Shown in pieces: positions 33,198 to 42,940 of a stretch of DNA of 64,000 nt. Numbering within the stretch: the stretch's first letter is position 1; each line of letters opens with the position of its first letter. A program made the translations under genes and the position numbers. Source of the DNA: Bacteroidota bacterium (GTDB taxonomy: Bacteria; Bacteroidota; Ignavibacteria; UBA10030; UBA8401); the NCBI GenBank assembly GCA_041658205.1, contig JBBAAO010000001.1, positions 1,860,001 to 1,924,000 of the forward strand, read 5' to 3'. The notes below the pieces were generated by a model. The model made no database searches. It saw only the letters and a list, made by a program, of their open reading frames with translations, and was not told where the DNA came from.

Positions 33198-34577
33198 CTA
33201 ATTTGCCTGAAGTTGTCGCTGCCAATTCTCATCGTGTAATTCACTACGATGGGTGGAATGGAGCAGAATATAATCTGAAAATCCTGTTCGATCTCCAAAA
33301 ATAAACGATACACCCCCTTGAATGGAGTTGTATGTCCAAATCTCGTACGGTTTTTTATCCAATTCATTTGCATGCCGTTCAACATCGTCAGGGGCACCAT
33401 AAATAATATACACCCTACCTCTGTCGGTCTTCCATCCTTCGCGAAATCCTGTCTTATAATGCCCATTCGCAAATGTTACGCGTTTAAAATATTCTTGCCG
33501 CTGTTCGTTTTCCGGTGTTGCTCTATCATCATCTCGGTTAGTCCAAAAATCGAACAACGCTTTTCGCTTTGCTATAACCGTGTTATATCGTTTATATTGT
33601 TCAATTTCGCTCTTCGTAGCAATATACCTCGACTGTTCAAATTCTTTATCGATCTCCTGTTCACTCATAGTTGCAAATTCCGACGCATCAACATTACTGG
33701 AAACCGTATTGAGTGTGGTGTCGTTCGGGAGAGTGGGATTATAGACAAAAAATTTCTTTGATGTGGAATACTGCTTCAAATCAATGGAATCTGTGATGAC
33801 ATAGTGGAACGTATACACTCCAGTCCGAAGAGAATTCACTTTCATCATACCCACTTCCACATTTGAATCGTTGACTCGTCGTTTTGGTTTTTCATGATTG
33901 ATTACTTCTTTACCAATCGCATTGGAAATGATCGCTTTGGTATAATAATAATCGGAAATGTTTTTCTTAAGATTATATGCTTCGATGTAGTAGAAAAGAA
34001 CGGGCTGCTGAATACCAAACATTCTTGATGGATTCGGTTTCACCTCAAATGTATTTTTATAAAATCGATTGGTGGAATCCCGCTCGATCTGATTGATTGA
34101 TGCTGCGAGTTCAACATCGCTTAAGGCAATTGTTTCCGTACTCGTCAATTTCACATCCAATAATACCGAAAGACTATCGCTGATAGCATTATTGTTTACA
34201 TCTTTCACGACAATATAAGCGCGATAGACATCCGGAGGGAGATAGAATCCAAAAATGTCATTGTACATTCGCGAATTTTGAAGCATCGTCGTATCCGTAA
34301 CACTAAATGGTACTCTCCATGCTTGACGCGCAACGATAGAATCATCCGCCGACCGTTTGAAAATGACACTCGCAATTACTTCACTTTGCAGATCCGTAGT
34401 TTTTCTTACGTACGTTAATAGCGAGACATCAAATCCATAATATACTTCAACATATACATGTTCATCATCGCCGCGAAATCGTGCAATATCATACTGCAAC
34501 TTAAATTCAGGACGCTGTTGCGCATATAAGGAACATGCAAGCATGAACACAAACGATACTTTGGCAATAACTTTCAT
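33198..34577 (-). CDS. GWxTD domain-containing exported protein
   Basis: A 459-residue protein of unknown function. The start at 34577 gives a signal peptide (MKVIAKVSFVFMLACSLYAQ); the 20 extra codons upstream overlap the promoter and are rejected. The C-terminal GWxTD domain is clear: EQEIDKEFEQSRYI, YFKRVTFANGHYKTGFREGW followed by KTDRGRVYIIYGAPDDVERH, and PYEIWTYNS. The middle is beta-rich. Such proteins occur in Ignavibacteria, Acidobacteria and other environmental phyla, which fits the proposed lineage. It has its own promoter and no clear operon partner. Confidence 0.85.
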   Translation of the reverse strand: MKVIAKVSFVFMLACSLYAQQRPEFKLQYDIARFRGDDEHVYVEVYYGFDVSLLTYVRKTTDLQSEVIASVIFKRSADDSIVARQAWRVPFSVTDTTMLQNSRMYNDIFGFYLPPDVYRAYIVVKDVNNNAISDSLSVLLDVKLTSTETIALSDVELAASINQIERDSTNRFYKNTFEVKPNPSRMFGIQQPVLFYYIEAYNLKKNISDYYYTKAIISNAIGKEVINHEKPKRRVNDSNVEVGMMKVNSLRTGVYTFHYVITDSIDLKQYSTSKKFFVYNPTLPNDTTLNTVSSNVDASEFATMSEQEIDKEFEQSRYIATKSEIEQYKRYNTVIAKRKALFDFWTNRDDDRATPENEQRQEYFKRVTFANGHYKTGFREGWKTDRGRVYIIYGAPDDVERHANELDKKPYEIWTYNSIQGGVSFIFGDRTGFSDYILLHSTHRSELHDENWQRQLQAN

Positions 34578-34600
34578 ACAATCTCTCGTAAATAGTCTGA

Positions 34601-34630
34601 CAATAATATATAACAATAAACTTTTGTCAA
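34601..34630 (-). promoter_or_regulatory. Promoter of GWxTD gene
   Basis: Minus strand TTGACA (34630-34625), a 16-base spacer and TATTATTG (34608-34601), one mismatch from TANNTTTG, 24 bp before the start codon. It lies in the short gap after the MFS gene. Confidence 0.5.
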
Positions 34631-34653
34631 TATACACATTGTATCACACAGAA

Positions 34654-35955
34654 TCATTCATCTTTATCTTCAACAAACATCGACAGTATTCCAGAGAGGA
34701 TCATGGAACAACCTCCCAGCAGAAGGGCATTGATAGCTTCGTTTTGAAGAAATGTGTGCATAATATATCCAAGAACTCCGGCAGCTGCAATCTGTGGGAT
34801 AACAATGAAGAAATTAAAAATTCCCATATACACTCCCATTTTTTTAGGAGGAAGTGCGCCGGCAAGAATTGCATACGGCATAGAAAGGATACTCGCCCAT
34901 GCCAAACCAATCCCAACCATTGAAATTAATAATATCTGCGGGTCGGAAATAATGTAAAATGACGCTAAACTGATTCCACCGATGACTAATGAGATCATGT
35001 GTACCGCGCGTCTGCTTGTCTTCCTGGCAATCACCGGTAGCACAAATGCGGCTATAGCGGCAAATCCATTATATGCCGCAAATAAAACACCGACCCAATC
35101 AGCACCTTGATTATATAATGGAGATGTAGGATCGCTGGTTTTATAGATGTGACTTGTTACGGCACTCGTTGTGTAAATCCACATACAAAAAAGTGCAAAC
35201 CAGGAAAAAAATTGAACAACAGCCAGCTGCTTCATGGTTTTCGGCATCTCTTTGAAACTGACCATGATATCCTTCACCCCTGCAGCAAATCCTTTACTTT
35301 CATTTTTTTCTCGTTCAAATAATTCCAAATCGTGCGGCGGATATTCTTTGGTACGAAATACCGTCCAGCTGACTGCACTGATAAATGCCACTCCTCCCGC
35401 ATAGAACGAATACACAACCGATGGTGGAATTTCACCACTCGGCGCACTGTTGCTGATGCCGAACCAGTTTGTAAAAATATAGGGAAGTGCCGATGCGATA
35501 ATAGCACCAATTCCAATAAAAAAACTTTGTACTGCAAATCCTGTTGTTCGTTGCTCCGAGGGAAGCATATCGGCAACTAATGCTCGAAACGGTTCCATGG
35601 AAATATTGATCGATGCATCCATCACCCAAAGCATAAAAGCGGCAAACCATAACGCTGGAGAATTTGGCATTACAAATAGTGCAGCCGTGGCGAGAATAGC
35701 TCCGATAAGAAAATACGGACGCCTTCTTCCTAATCTCCCCCATGTCCTGTCGCTTAAATATCCAATAATCGGCTGTACAATTAAACCAGTAGTTGGAGCA
35801 GCGATCCACAGAATCGGAATATTGTCAATACTTGCGCCAAGCGTTTCAAAAATACGACTTACGTTGGCATTTTGAAGAGCGAAGCCAAATTGAATACCGA
35901 GGAATCCGAAGCTCATGTTCCAGATTTGCCAAAAATTTAAGCGGGGTTTTTCCAT
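34654..35955 (-). CDS. MFS sugar transporter (SLC45/sucrose-maltose symporter-like)
   Basis: A 433-residue major facilitator with about 12 transmembrane helices. It has the loop 2-3 signature PIIGYLSDRTWGRLGRRRPY followed by FLIGA, typical of GPH/SLC45-like disaccharide symporters, and NISMEPFRALVADMLPSEQR in the fourth-helix region. Such carriers often sit in starch/maltose loci and import maltose with protons. ATG 35955 is preferred to TTG 35967. Last gene of the starch locus, 57 bp downstream of the malG-type gene. A second MFS gene of related type is at 39028-40311. Confidence 0.87.
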   Translation of the reverse strand: MEKPRLNFWQIWNMSFGFLGIQFGFALQNANVSRIFETLGASIDNIPILWIAAPTTGLIVQPIIGYLSDRTWGRLGRRRPYFLIGAILATAALFVMPNSPALWFAAFMLWVMDASINISMEPFRALVADMLPSEQRTTGFAVQSFFIGIGAIIASALPYIFTNWFGISNSAPSGEIPPSVVYSFYAGGVAFISAVSWTVFRTKEYPPHDLELFEREKNESKGFAAGVKDIMVSFKEMPKTMKQLAVVQFFSWFALFCMWIYTTSAVTSHIYKTSDPTSPLYNQGADWVGVLFAAYNGFAAIAAFVLPVIARKTSRRAVHMISLVIGGISLASFYIISDPQILLISMVGIGLAWASILSMPYAILAGALPPKKMGVYMGIFNFFIVIPQIAAAGVLGYIMHTFLQNEAINALLLGGCSMILSGILSMFVEDKDE

Positions 35956-36012
35956 AGTACTACTCAAGATAGTGTTGCATGATGGAATGAAATAAACGTG
36001 TCAGTGTTGTTG

Positions 36013-36855
36013 TTACCCTTTCACGCTTCCGAGCGTGAGACCTGAAACAAGATATTTACTCAGTGCTAAGAAAAGTACAACTACCGGAACAGTAACGAGC
36101 ATGGATGCTGCGCCGTATAATCCCCATTCAGTGCTCATATTCGATTCGAACGATTTTAATCCGATGGGAAGTGTCCACATATTCGTGTCCTGAAGAATTT
36201 GAGCGGCCACAACATACTCCGTCCACGAAGACATAAATGAAAATAGTGCTGTAATCACCAAAGCCGGTGCTGCCAGAGGGAGAACGATCATGTAAAATGT
36301 TTGTGATTGGCTGCATCCATCGATCCTCCCCGCTTCCTCAAGACTTGAGGGAATTGTATCGTAGTAACCTTTCATTTGCCAAACACAAAATGGTAATGCC
36401 GTTGCCGAATACATAATCATGATTCCCAAATAACTATTGATGAGTCCGAGATTGACCAGCATAATATACATCGGTAGCAATAACATTGTGGCTGGAAACA
36501 TCTGAGTAACAAGCATACTCTGCATCGCCGCTTTTTTCCCGATGAATTTATACCGCGAAAAACCATACCCTGCGGTTGCTGCAAGAATAACACCCGTCAG
36601 TGTCACCGATGATGTGATCAAAAGACTGTTCCACATCCAATACAAAAAATCGGTCTTCACAAAAAGATTGATGTAATTATCAATGGTAGCATTATCGGGG
36701 ATAATCTCAAGGGAGGTAGACAATAATCGATCCGACGGACGTAGCGAAACCGTTAACACTTGGGAAACCGGATAGATGGAAATAATACAAAAAATTACCA
36801 AAATGACGTACGACGAAGAAACACGGATCATTTTTTTGGTATTCGATTTATTCAT
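36013..36855 (-). CDS. Carbohydrate ABC transporter permease, MalG type
   Basis: A 280-residue inner-membrane permease (CUT1 family, MalG-like). It has six predicted transmembrane helices and the EAA loop that contacts the ATPase (SLEEAGRIDGCSQSQTFYMI and VLPLAAPAL). The C-terminal ending KYLVSGLTLGSVKG is typical of MalG-type subunits. It probably forms a heterodimer with the MalF-like protein 31 bp upstream for import of maltodextrins. No MalK/MsmX ATPase is encoded in the locus, so a shared ATPase elsewhere must energise it. Confidence 0.92.
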   Translation of the reverse strand: MNKSNTKKMIRVSSSYVILVIFCIISIYPVSQVLTVSLRPSDRLLSTSLEIIPDNATIDNYINLFVKTDFLYWMWNSLLITSSVTLTGVILAATAGYGFSRYKFIGKKAAMQSMLVTQMFPATMLLLPMYIMLVNLGLINSYLGIMIMYSATALPFCVWQMKGYYDTIPSSLEEAGRIDGCSQSQTFYMIVLPLAAPALVITALFSFMSSWTEYVVAAQILQDTNMWTLPIGLKSFESNMSTEWGLYGAASMLVTVPVVVLFLALSKYLVSGLTLGSVKG

Positions 36856-36886
36856 AAATATTTCCCGAGTTTTTTAGATATTGAAA

Positions 36887-37783
36887 TCAATATACCGCTT
36901 CCGTTACCTTCGTTTTTCTCATAAACACCACACTAAAAATAAGAAGGATAAAAAAGATGATCATGGAAAGAGCCGCGCCGTATCCATACCGATAAAAGTT
37001 AAATGCCGCCTTATACACAAATGAGACTAAAATGTGCGTGCTGTCCGAAGGTTCGCCGGCATTACTGACCAACCAGATAATATTCAAATTATTAAATGTC
37101 CAAATAGTACCCAATGTGATCGCCGGAACCATCACTGGTTTGATCAATGGAATTGTAATAGTCTTCAACTTATGATACCATGATGCGCCATCAATATCCG
37201 CAGCTTCGTACAGATCGTGAGGAATACTTTGCAGAGCGCCGAGGGCGATCACCATCATAAACGGAAAGCCGAGCCAGACATTTGTAATAATGGCGGCCAT
37301 GAATGCCTCTGTCGGACTCCTGAGCCATTCAACTGCTGGTAGACCAATTTTCCCGAGCAATTGGTTGATGCTTCCATATTCATAATTGAACATTCCCCGC
37401 CACGTTAATGCAACAATCAGCTGAGGAACTGCCCATGGGAGAACCAAAATTGTTCTGAAGAGTCCTTTTCCGCGAATCTCTTTTTGATTCAATACCAATG
37501 CTAAAAACACTCCAACTACCACATGGAAAAATAGATTAACAACTGTCCATATCACCGTCTTAATGAAGATGACATAAAAATCGGGCTGCGAAGGTTCAGT
37601 AAACACTTTTGTATAATTTCTGAATCCGACAATTTCCCAATCACGGATGTGCCGCAAGTTCATGTTCGAAAGGGAGATGATAACATTATAGACGAACGGA
37701 TAGACAACAACACCAAGAAGAATAACAAGAGCAGGAGCAACAAGGAAGAAGACAAATACCTTTTGACGAAGAGATTGATTCAT
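36887..37783 (-). CDS. Carbohydrate ABC transporter permease, MalF type
   Basis: A 298-residue CUT1 permease with six predicted helices, of the short MalF form lacking the large second periplasmic loop of E. coli MalF. The EAA loop is clear: LYEAADIDGASWYHKLKTIT followed by IPLIKPVM. It starts 1 bp after the binding-protein stop, so the binding protein, MalF and MalG form one translation-coupled block. Confidence 0.92.
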   Translation of the reverse strand: MNQSLRQKVFVFFLVAPALVILLGVVVYPFVYNVIISLSNMNLRHIRDWEIVGFRNYTKVFTEPSQPDFYVIFIKTVIWTVVNLFFHVVVGVFLALVLNQKEIRGKGLFRTILVLPWAVPQLIVALTWRGMFNYEYGSINQLLGKIGLPAVEWLRSPTEAFMAAIITNVWLGFPFMMVIALGALQSIPHDLYEAADIDGASWYHKLKTITIPLIKPVMVPAITLGTIWTFNNLNIIWLVSNAGEPSDSTHILVSFVYKAAFNFYRYGYGAALSMIIFFILLIFSVVFMRKTKVTEAVY

Positions 37784-37784
37784 G

Positions 37785-39026
37785 TTATTCGTTCATCTCC
37801 TTAATTCGTTGAACAGCTTGCATTTGCATATCGGTAGCAGCTTGTTCCGGTGTTTTCGAGCCGGCTAACACTGCTTGATAACTCGGCCGCATCGCATCCC
37901 AAATTGCCCGCAATTCCGGCACAACCGGCATAGGATTTCCGTGATCAATTTGAATCTGAGAATTGCGGAGAATTTCATTCGATTGCACAAATTCACTTTT
38001 GATGACATTTTTATTCGTCGGCATTGTAAAGAGTGTTTTGGTCGCTTCCATTTGATTTTCCTCCGAGGTAAGGTATCTAATCAATTCTATCACCCATTTT
38101 TTCTTTTCAGCGGTGATGTTGGCATTGATTGAAAATCCTTTCGGCGAGACCATTGTGCCAGACCAAATTCCGGTTGACGTTATCAGCGGAAGCGGTGCCA
38201 CACCAATATCCAATCCTGCCTTTTGATATCCGGCCCAAGACCAATCTCCGTTAATAATCATTGCGGAGTGACCATCTTTGAACAACGCATCGGCGATATT
38301 GTAATCTGCTTCATTAGGAATAATTTTGTGTTTATCCCGAAGATCTCGGATGAACTTTAATCCATTCACCGTTCCCATCGTATTCAGTGTCGGTTGATCA
38401 TTTTCATCCATAATCCAACCGCCAAATCCCATCATAAAAGGAATAAAAAAGAATGGCTCGGTGTAATTCCACCCTAATCCGTATTGATCTATCTTTCCAT
38501 CTCCGTTAGTATCCTTGGTCAATGCTTTTCCAATGTCGATCAGTTCTTTCTCTGTTTTCGGTGGAGTTGAAATAAATTTTTTATTATAGACCAACGTAAG
38601 GTGATTGCCTATTTTGTCAGAAATTTTATATAAGTGTCCTTTGTAGTATGTCAATCCCTTAGGGTCGAATTGATCGAAGAACTGTTGATCGAAAAGAGAA
38701 TCAAGAGGAAGAATAATGTCCATCACTTGGAAAGGACCGACTTGGTCAGATGGACCGTAAACAATTTCTGGTCCCTGCCCTGCTATAGCGGCGATAATAA
38801 ATCCGGAGCGCAACTCTTCTGTTTCTTTAAACAACTGTTCAACTTTCACTTCGGGATGCAGTTCCATAAAGCGGTTCAGTTGTTTCTGAAGCACATCACG
38901 AACATCCGGTCGATCCTGATGCCAAATTGTAATGCGGACTCTTCCATCATCCTTCCTCCCGCATCCTGAAATAACTACTATACAGAGTGCAGCGATGGTA
39001 AGTATATTCTTCCAATCATTCATCAT
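37785..39026 (-). CDS. Extracellular sugar-binding lipoprotein (MalE type)
   Basis: A 413-residue family 1 solute-binding protein. The start MMNDWKNILTIAALCIVVIS then GCGRKDDG gives a lipoprotein signal with Cys in the VISGC lipobox; the 51 extra codons back to 39179 would read into the MFS gene and are rejected. Family features include VRITIWHQDRPDVRDVLQKQ, GPEIVYGPSDQVG, ALFKDGHSAMIINGDWSWAG and VSPKGFSINANITAEKKKWV. It contains an EF-hand-like calcium loop (DTNGDGKIDQYG), as seen in several sugar-binding proteins. It should deliver maltodextrins to MalF/MalG. Confidence 0.9.
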   Translation of the reverse strand: MMNDWKNILTIAALCIVVISGCGRKDDGRVRITIWHQDRPDVRDVLQKQLNRFMELHPEVKVEQLFKETEELRSGFIIAAIAGQGPEIVYGPSDQVGPFQVMDIILPLDSLFDQQFFDQFDPKGLTYYKGHLYKISDKIGNHLTLVYNKKFISTPPKTEKELIDIGKALTKDTNGDGKIDQYGLGWNYTEPFFFIPFMMGFGGWIMDENDQPTLNTMGTVNGLKFIRDLRDKHKIIPNEADYNIADALFKDGHSAMIINGDWSWAGYQKAGLDIGVAPLPLITSTGIWSGTMVSPKGFSINANITAEKKKWVIELIRYLTSEENQMEATKTLFTMPTNKNVIKSEFVQSNEILRNSQIQIDHGNPMPVVPELRAIWDAMRPSYQAVLAGSKTPEQAATDMQMQAVQRIKEMNE

Positions 39027-39027
39027 A

Positions 39028-40311
39028 TTAATGCGAGGAGGTAAATGACTTCGGCGCCCCATCCGCTCCCCGTTGTTCCTTGACCAACAACCAAAAAAGC
39101 GCGGACAGAGCCAATGAAATTCCACTGATGATAAAAATGATGTTCTTATTTTCAGCATCGAGGATAAATTTACCGACAAGAAGACTGACTAATAATTGCG
39201 GCAATACAACAGAGAGATTAAATATTCCCATGAAAAAACCCATCCTGCTCTTATCAACTTTTTCGGACATGATCGCAAACGGTAAACTGACGATGGACGC
39301 CCACCCGATTCCGCAGATAGCCATAAACAAGTACATGGACATAGCTGTGCTTGCAAACGCAACGATTCCAAAGTATCCAAGAGACATAATCGCAACAGCA
39401 AGCATGTGCACTCGAACCCTGCCGATTTTTTCTGCAATCGGTTCAAGAACGAATGCAGGGAGAATAAATCCGACGGTATTGAGCACGGCAAACGAAATGG
39501 CAATAATCTGTCCTGACAATGCTGTTGCATCGGACGGTTCAATACCTGTCATCATTTTTTGCTGAATGAATGCGATGATGAAGACAAACATTGTCTGTAC
39601 GCCAATCCACGAGAATCCATGCGCAATGTAAATTCTCCACAATTGACCCCATTCAGTCACAGTCTTTTGTGTTTGTTCTGTAGACGTTTCTACAATAAGT
39701 TCTTTTGCTTCGGTCACAAAGAACATCGGTACAACAGAGAAAAGGAACACCAAAACCACACCGACATTGATCAAAGAATAATTTCCTAATGTTGCACCGA
39801 TAACATACGCCAGAACTCCGAAAAATCCTGAAATGGTTTGCATCCATGTATATCCTTTTGTGCGAGGATTTCCTTCAGGTGTAACATCGGCGATAATTGA
39901 GCGGGTAGGATTAAAACTGATGTTGATGGAAAGATCAAGCGTGAGAGCTACAATCACAGCAACAACAAGCAGATTTGCGATTCCAAGCATATTGCTGATC
40001 ACGTCAATATTGGGGAGCGCTAGAAGCATAAGTGAGGCAAGCGTTCCCCCGATAAGGATAAACGGTCTTCTCCGTCCACCCCAAAACCATACTTTATCAC
40101 TAATCAATCCAACAATTACCTGTCCAAATATTCCGGCCAGAGGTCCAGCAGCCCAAACAATTCCGACTTCGTGGATATCAAGATTATATTTGGTTGTCAA
40201 CAGCCAACTGAGTGCAGAGATCTGTATCGACAGCGCAAATCCCATGGCTGTGGAAGGTAAACTGATAATGGCATAGAAGGTATTGCTGATGCGTTTCTGA
40301 ATATCAAGCAT
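39028..40311 (-). CDS. MFS transporter, maltose/maltodextrin-type
   Basis: A 427-residue major facilitator with about 12 helices. It has FGQVIVGLISDKVWFWGGRR followed by RPFILIGG, the same G-x-x-S-D...R-R-P loop as the MFS at 34654, and SINISFNPTRSIIADVTPEG. The ATG at 40311 lies 4 bp after the GH57 stop; the frame extending to 40341 overlaps GH57. It is distantly related to the other MFS of the locus and may import maltose or short maltodextrins. The binding-protein gene starts 1 bp after its stop. Confidence 0.87.
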   Translation of the reverse strand: MLDIQKRISNTFYAIISLPSTAMGFALSIQISALSWLLTTKYNLDIHEVGIVWAAGPLAGIFGQVIVGLISDKVWFWGGRRRPFILIGGTLASLMLLALPNIDVISNMLGIANLLVVAVIVALTLDLSINISFNPTRSIIADVTPEGNPRTKGYTWMQTISGFFGVLAYVIGATLGNYSLINVGVVLVFLFSVVPMFFVTEAKELIVETSTEQTQKTVTEWGQLWRIYIAHGFSWIGVQTMFVFIIAFIQQKMMTGIEPSDATALSGQIIAISFAVLNTVGFILPAFVLEPIAEKIGRVRVHMLAVAIMSLGYFGIVAFASTAMSMYLFMAICGIGWASIVSLPFAIMSEKVDKSRMGFFMGIFNLSVVLPQLLVSLLVGKFILDAENKNIIFIISGISLALSALFWLLVKEQRGADGAPKSFTSSH

Positions 40312-40315
40312 ACGG

Positions 40316-42892
40316 CTAGTTCTTTCTTTCACCAAAAACATCGGTAATTACTACCCTGCTTTGTGAACCGTCAATCGTTATTTTTCTATTCGCCTGAGGA
40401 AATTCCTCGCCTTCCCACACACCGTGCGGACCGCTGTTCGTATATTTGTATTCGAGTTCAACTCCAGCCGGAATCTGAACGATCAATGTATAGATCGAAT
40501 CATTAGCGATCTCGTCTCCTTCAGTCTTATCATCATACATTCGTACTTCATTCGGTTTCCAGTTTCCGATCAACTCATGGTTTCCAACAATATAGATTCC
40601 TCGTCGGACGAAGATCTTCCTGGCATCACAATGGAAAATAACGGTGACAGAATCCTTTTTACTTTGCGCCATCGTTCCACCGGCAACTTTCGTTGTCAAC
40701 TGTACGTGCTCTGAAATAATCGGATTAAACTCACGCTTCGGGAATTTTCCTCCCGCTTTTTCACCAAATGTGTAAAGATTTCTTAAATGTGTAATAAAGG
40801 CTATATCAAATGGTTTGTCACCGGCGGGCGCATTTTGATCAGTGCCGTACCACCAGAACCAATCGGAACCTTCTGCCGCGTACATCGCTTCCCAAGTTTT
40901 ATACGCAAACCATTTTTTTGTATTTGCCTTTGGTTCAGGATCGGTCGGTTTCGGTTGTTTCAATCCGGAATGTTCCAGATCCTGACGGGCTGTCAATAAA
41001 TAATTCCACGCACGGTTTTCTTCTTCTTCACCAATCCACGTATCATAATTTGCATTGATCCACGAACCGGGAAACAACCAATCCAGTTTTCGCATAGATT
41101 CAACAGGATGAGCTGAAATATCTCTCTTCGGATTTCCGTGAATGTATTCAGACATTGTTACGGTTACGACTTGTTTCGTTTTATGAAGCTTTGATAATTT
41201 TCGATACAACGCATGGAGAAAATCTTTCGCATCGTTGTCCCGACGGTACCATTCCCAGGCGTTTTCTCCGTCCAGAATAACAGTCAGCAGTCGATCAGGC
41301 ACCCCTTCTGTCGGCGCATACCGGAGAATTGATTTAATAAAATCGTCAGCAGCGTCTTCACCCACAAAATTTTGATACGTAAACCCAATCTTATCGGAAA
41401 GTTCTGTCTCGCGGAATACGACTGCAACATCACTGGAATCTACTTCATACGGATAATATTTTGGCTGATCGTGCGGTTTTGAACGAGCAAGAATTTTTTC
41501 ATCCGTCGCAATCCATTGAATCCCATTTTTCTTGAAGATCGGAACGACCTCGTGAGCAACAGAACCTTCTCCGGGCCACATACCGAGAGGTGGTTGACCG
41601 AATGTCTTTGTATAGAAATCGACAGCCATACCGACTTGGGCATCGGCATCCTGAGGATAGCTGAATCGATTCGGCATAGCATCGTTTGGCTGGCAGATTC
41701 TTCCCAAATCTGAATCAAAGATCAACGGAAGAATCGGATGGAAAAATGGTGTGGTTGCTACTTCGATCTGTCCTTGATGCGATTTGTGGTTATACATCAA
41801 TTTTTTATGGATCGGGATAACATTCGCACACACTTTATATGTTTCAACAATGATTCTATTACAATCTTCTTCGGTAATTTCTTTGAGGAGATGATAGGTG
41901 CCATCGGAGTGTCGCGTTACCAAATCGGTCAGATCAATGATTGTGCCATCGGGAAGCCACATCTTTTTTTCGAGAAAATCCGGATCGAAGTGTGCAAGGT
42001 AAAACCAGAATTTAATATCGCGAAGTTCTTGCTCAATGAAGCTCTCTTTCTTAGCATTTCGCTCTTTCAACGTAGAATAAGCCGGAAAACGGGATATTTG
42101 TACTTCACTGATTCCAAATGCATTCCATGTGTTATATAATAAGTACTGCAAATCGTCATTTGTAAAATCCTTCGTTGGCTTTAAAGCAAGATCGATCCAA
42201 GGATCTGTCTTTCCTTTCCAGTGAGCGAAGAATTTTTTAGCATCAATCTTATTTTTTTTCACATCAACAAATGGTTTCAATCGATCAACATAATATTTCT
42301 GCAATTGAAACAACATTGACGATGTAAGATTGACATTGTAATGGATGTTCGGATAATGTTCGAGAATCGATGCCATATCAAAATAATCTTTCGTGGCATG
42401 AGTCCGAACCCATGGACCCTGTAATTGATCTGTTGCAGGATCAAGATAGAGCGGTTGATGCTGATGCCAGATTAAATTGACATAAAGTGTGCCGCCGCTT
42501 TTGGGATATGTATCGTTCATAATTCCTTGAGCTGTTGGTTGATAACCGTGGTAGGCAATTTCGTTATTTTCTGTGAGAGTAAAAACAGAATTTTTGCTGC
42601 TGTTATTGTAATTCTCGATAGTTCCGGGATTGGAGTCATCAAGAGTCCATGTGCTATCAACATATAGTTTGTATTGATAGATTCCCGGTTTCATGGCAAC
42701 GACTATACTAAACACACCAGCAGAGTCTTGTTTCATCGGGTTTGCATCGCGTGTCCAGCTGTTAAAATCACCACACACCGAAACACTCTTTGCCGGTTTA
42801 GAATATGTGAATAAAACTCCACTCTCAACAATTCGCGGTTGCGAGCATAGGATTGTTGAGAGTAAAAAAAATAGTGCGATAATTTTATTCAT
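40316..42892 (-). CDS. Secreted GH57 amylase/amylopullulanase with starch-binding modules
   Basis: An 858-residue glycoside hydrolase. A signal peptide (MNKIIALFFLLSTILCSQ) is followed by a CBM48-like E-set domain (about 25-105; VSVCGDFNSWTRDANPM). The GH57 barrel then shows conserved region I LIWHQHQPLYLD, a likely nucleophile region LGMWPGEGSVAHEVV, and WIATDEKIL then LDGENAWEWYRR near the other acid. The C-terminal domain (about 745-850) is CBM20-like (RRGIYIVGNHELIGNWKPNE). It should cut alpha-1,4 and perhaps alpha-1,6 bonds in starch or pullulan outside the cytoplasm. It lacks a T9SS domain, so periplasmic or outer-membrane export by another route is likely. Confidence 0.88.
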   Translation of the reverse strand: MNKIIALFFLLSTILCSQPRIVESGVLFTYSKPAKSVSVCGDFNSWTRDANPMKQDSAGVFSIVVAMKPGIYQYKLYVDSTWTLDDSNPGTIENYNNSSKNSVFTLTENNEIAYHGYQPTAQGIMNDTYPKSGGTLYVNLIWHQHQPLYLDPATDQLQGPWVRTHATKDYFDMASILEHYPNIHYNVNLTSSMLFQLQKYYVDRLKPFVDVKKNKIDAKKFFAHWKGKTDPWIDLALKPTKDFTNDDLQYLLYNTWNAFGISEVQISRFPAYSTLKERNAKKESFIEQELRDIKFWFYLAHFDPDFLEKKMWLPDGTIIDLTDLVTRHSDGTYHLLKEITEEDCNRIIVETYKVCANVIPIHKKLMYNHKSHQGQIEVATTPFFHPILPLIFDSDLGRICQPNDAMPNRFSYPQDADAQVGMAVDFYTKTFGQPPLGMWPGEGSVAHEVVPIFKKNGIQWIATDEKILARSKPHDQPKYYPYEVDSSDVAVVFRETELSDKIGFTYQNFVGEDAADDFIKSILRYAPTEGVPDRLLTVILDGENAWEWYRRDNDAKDFLHALYRKLSKLHKTKQVVTVTMSEYIHGNPKRDISAHPVESMRKLDWLFPGSWINANYDTWIGEEEENRAWNYLLTARQDLEHSGLKQPKPTDPEPKANTKKWFAYKTWEAMYAAEGSDWFWWYGTDQNAPAGDKPFDIAFITHLRNLYTFGEKAGGKFPKREFNPIISEHVQLTTKVAGGTMAQSKKDSVTVIFHCDARKIFVRRGIYIVGNHELIGNWKPNEVRMYDDKTEGDEIANDSIYTLIVQIPAGVELEYKYTNSGPHGVWEGEEFPQANRKITIDGSQSRVVITDVFGERKN

Positions 42893-42911
42893 ATCATAAT
42901 TATTTGCTGAA

Positions 42912-42923
42912 CATCGTACGATG
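42912..42923. promoter_or_regulatory. 12-bp perfect palindrome between GH13 and GH57 genes
   Basis: CATCGTACGATG, a perfect palindrome with central CG, 20 bp upstream of the GH57 start. Its form fits a LacI-family operator, and a LacI gene heads the locus. There is no independent evidence that it is bound. Confidence 0.35.
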
Positions 42924-42940
42924 ATGTGGAGCGATGATTG

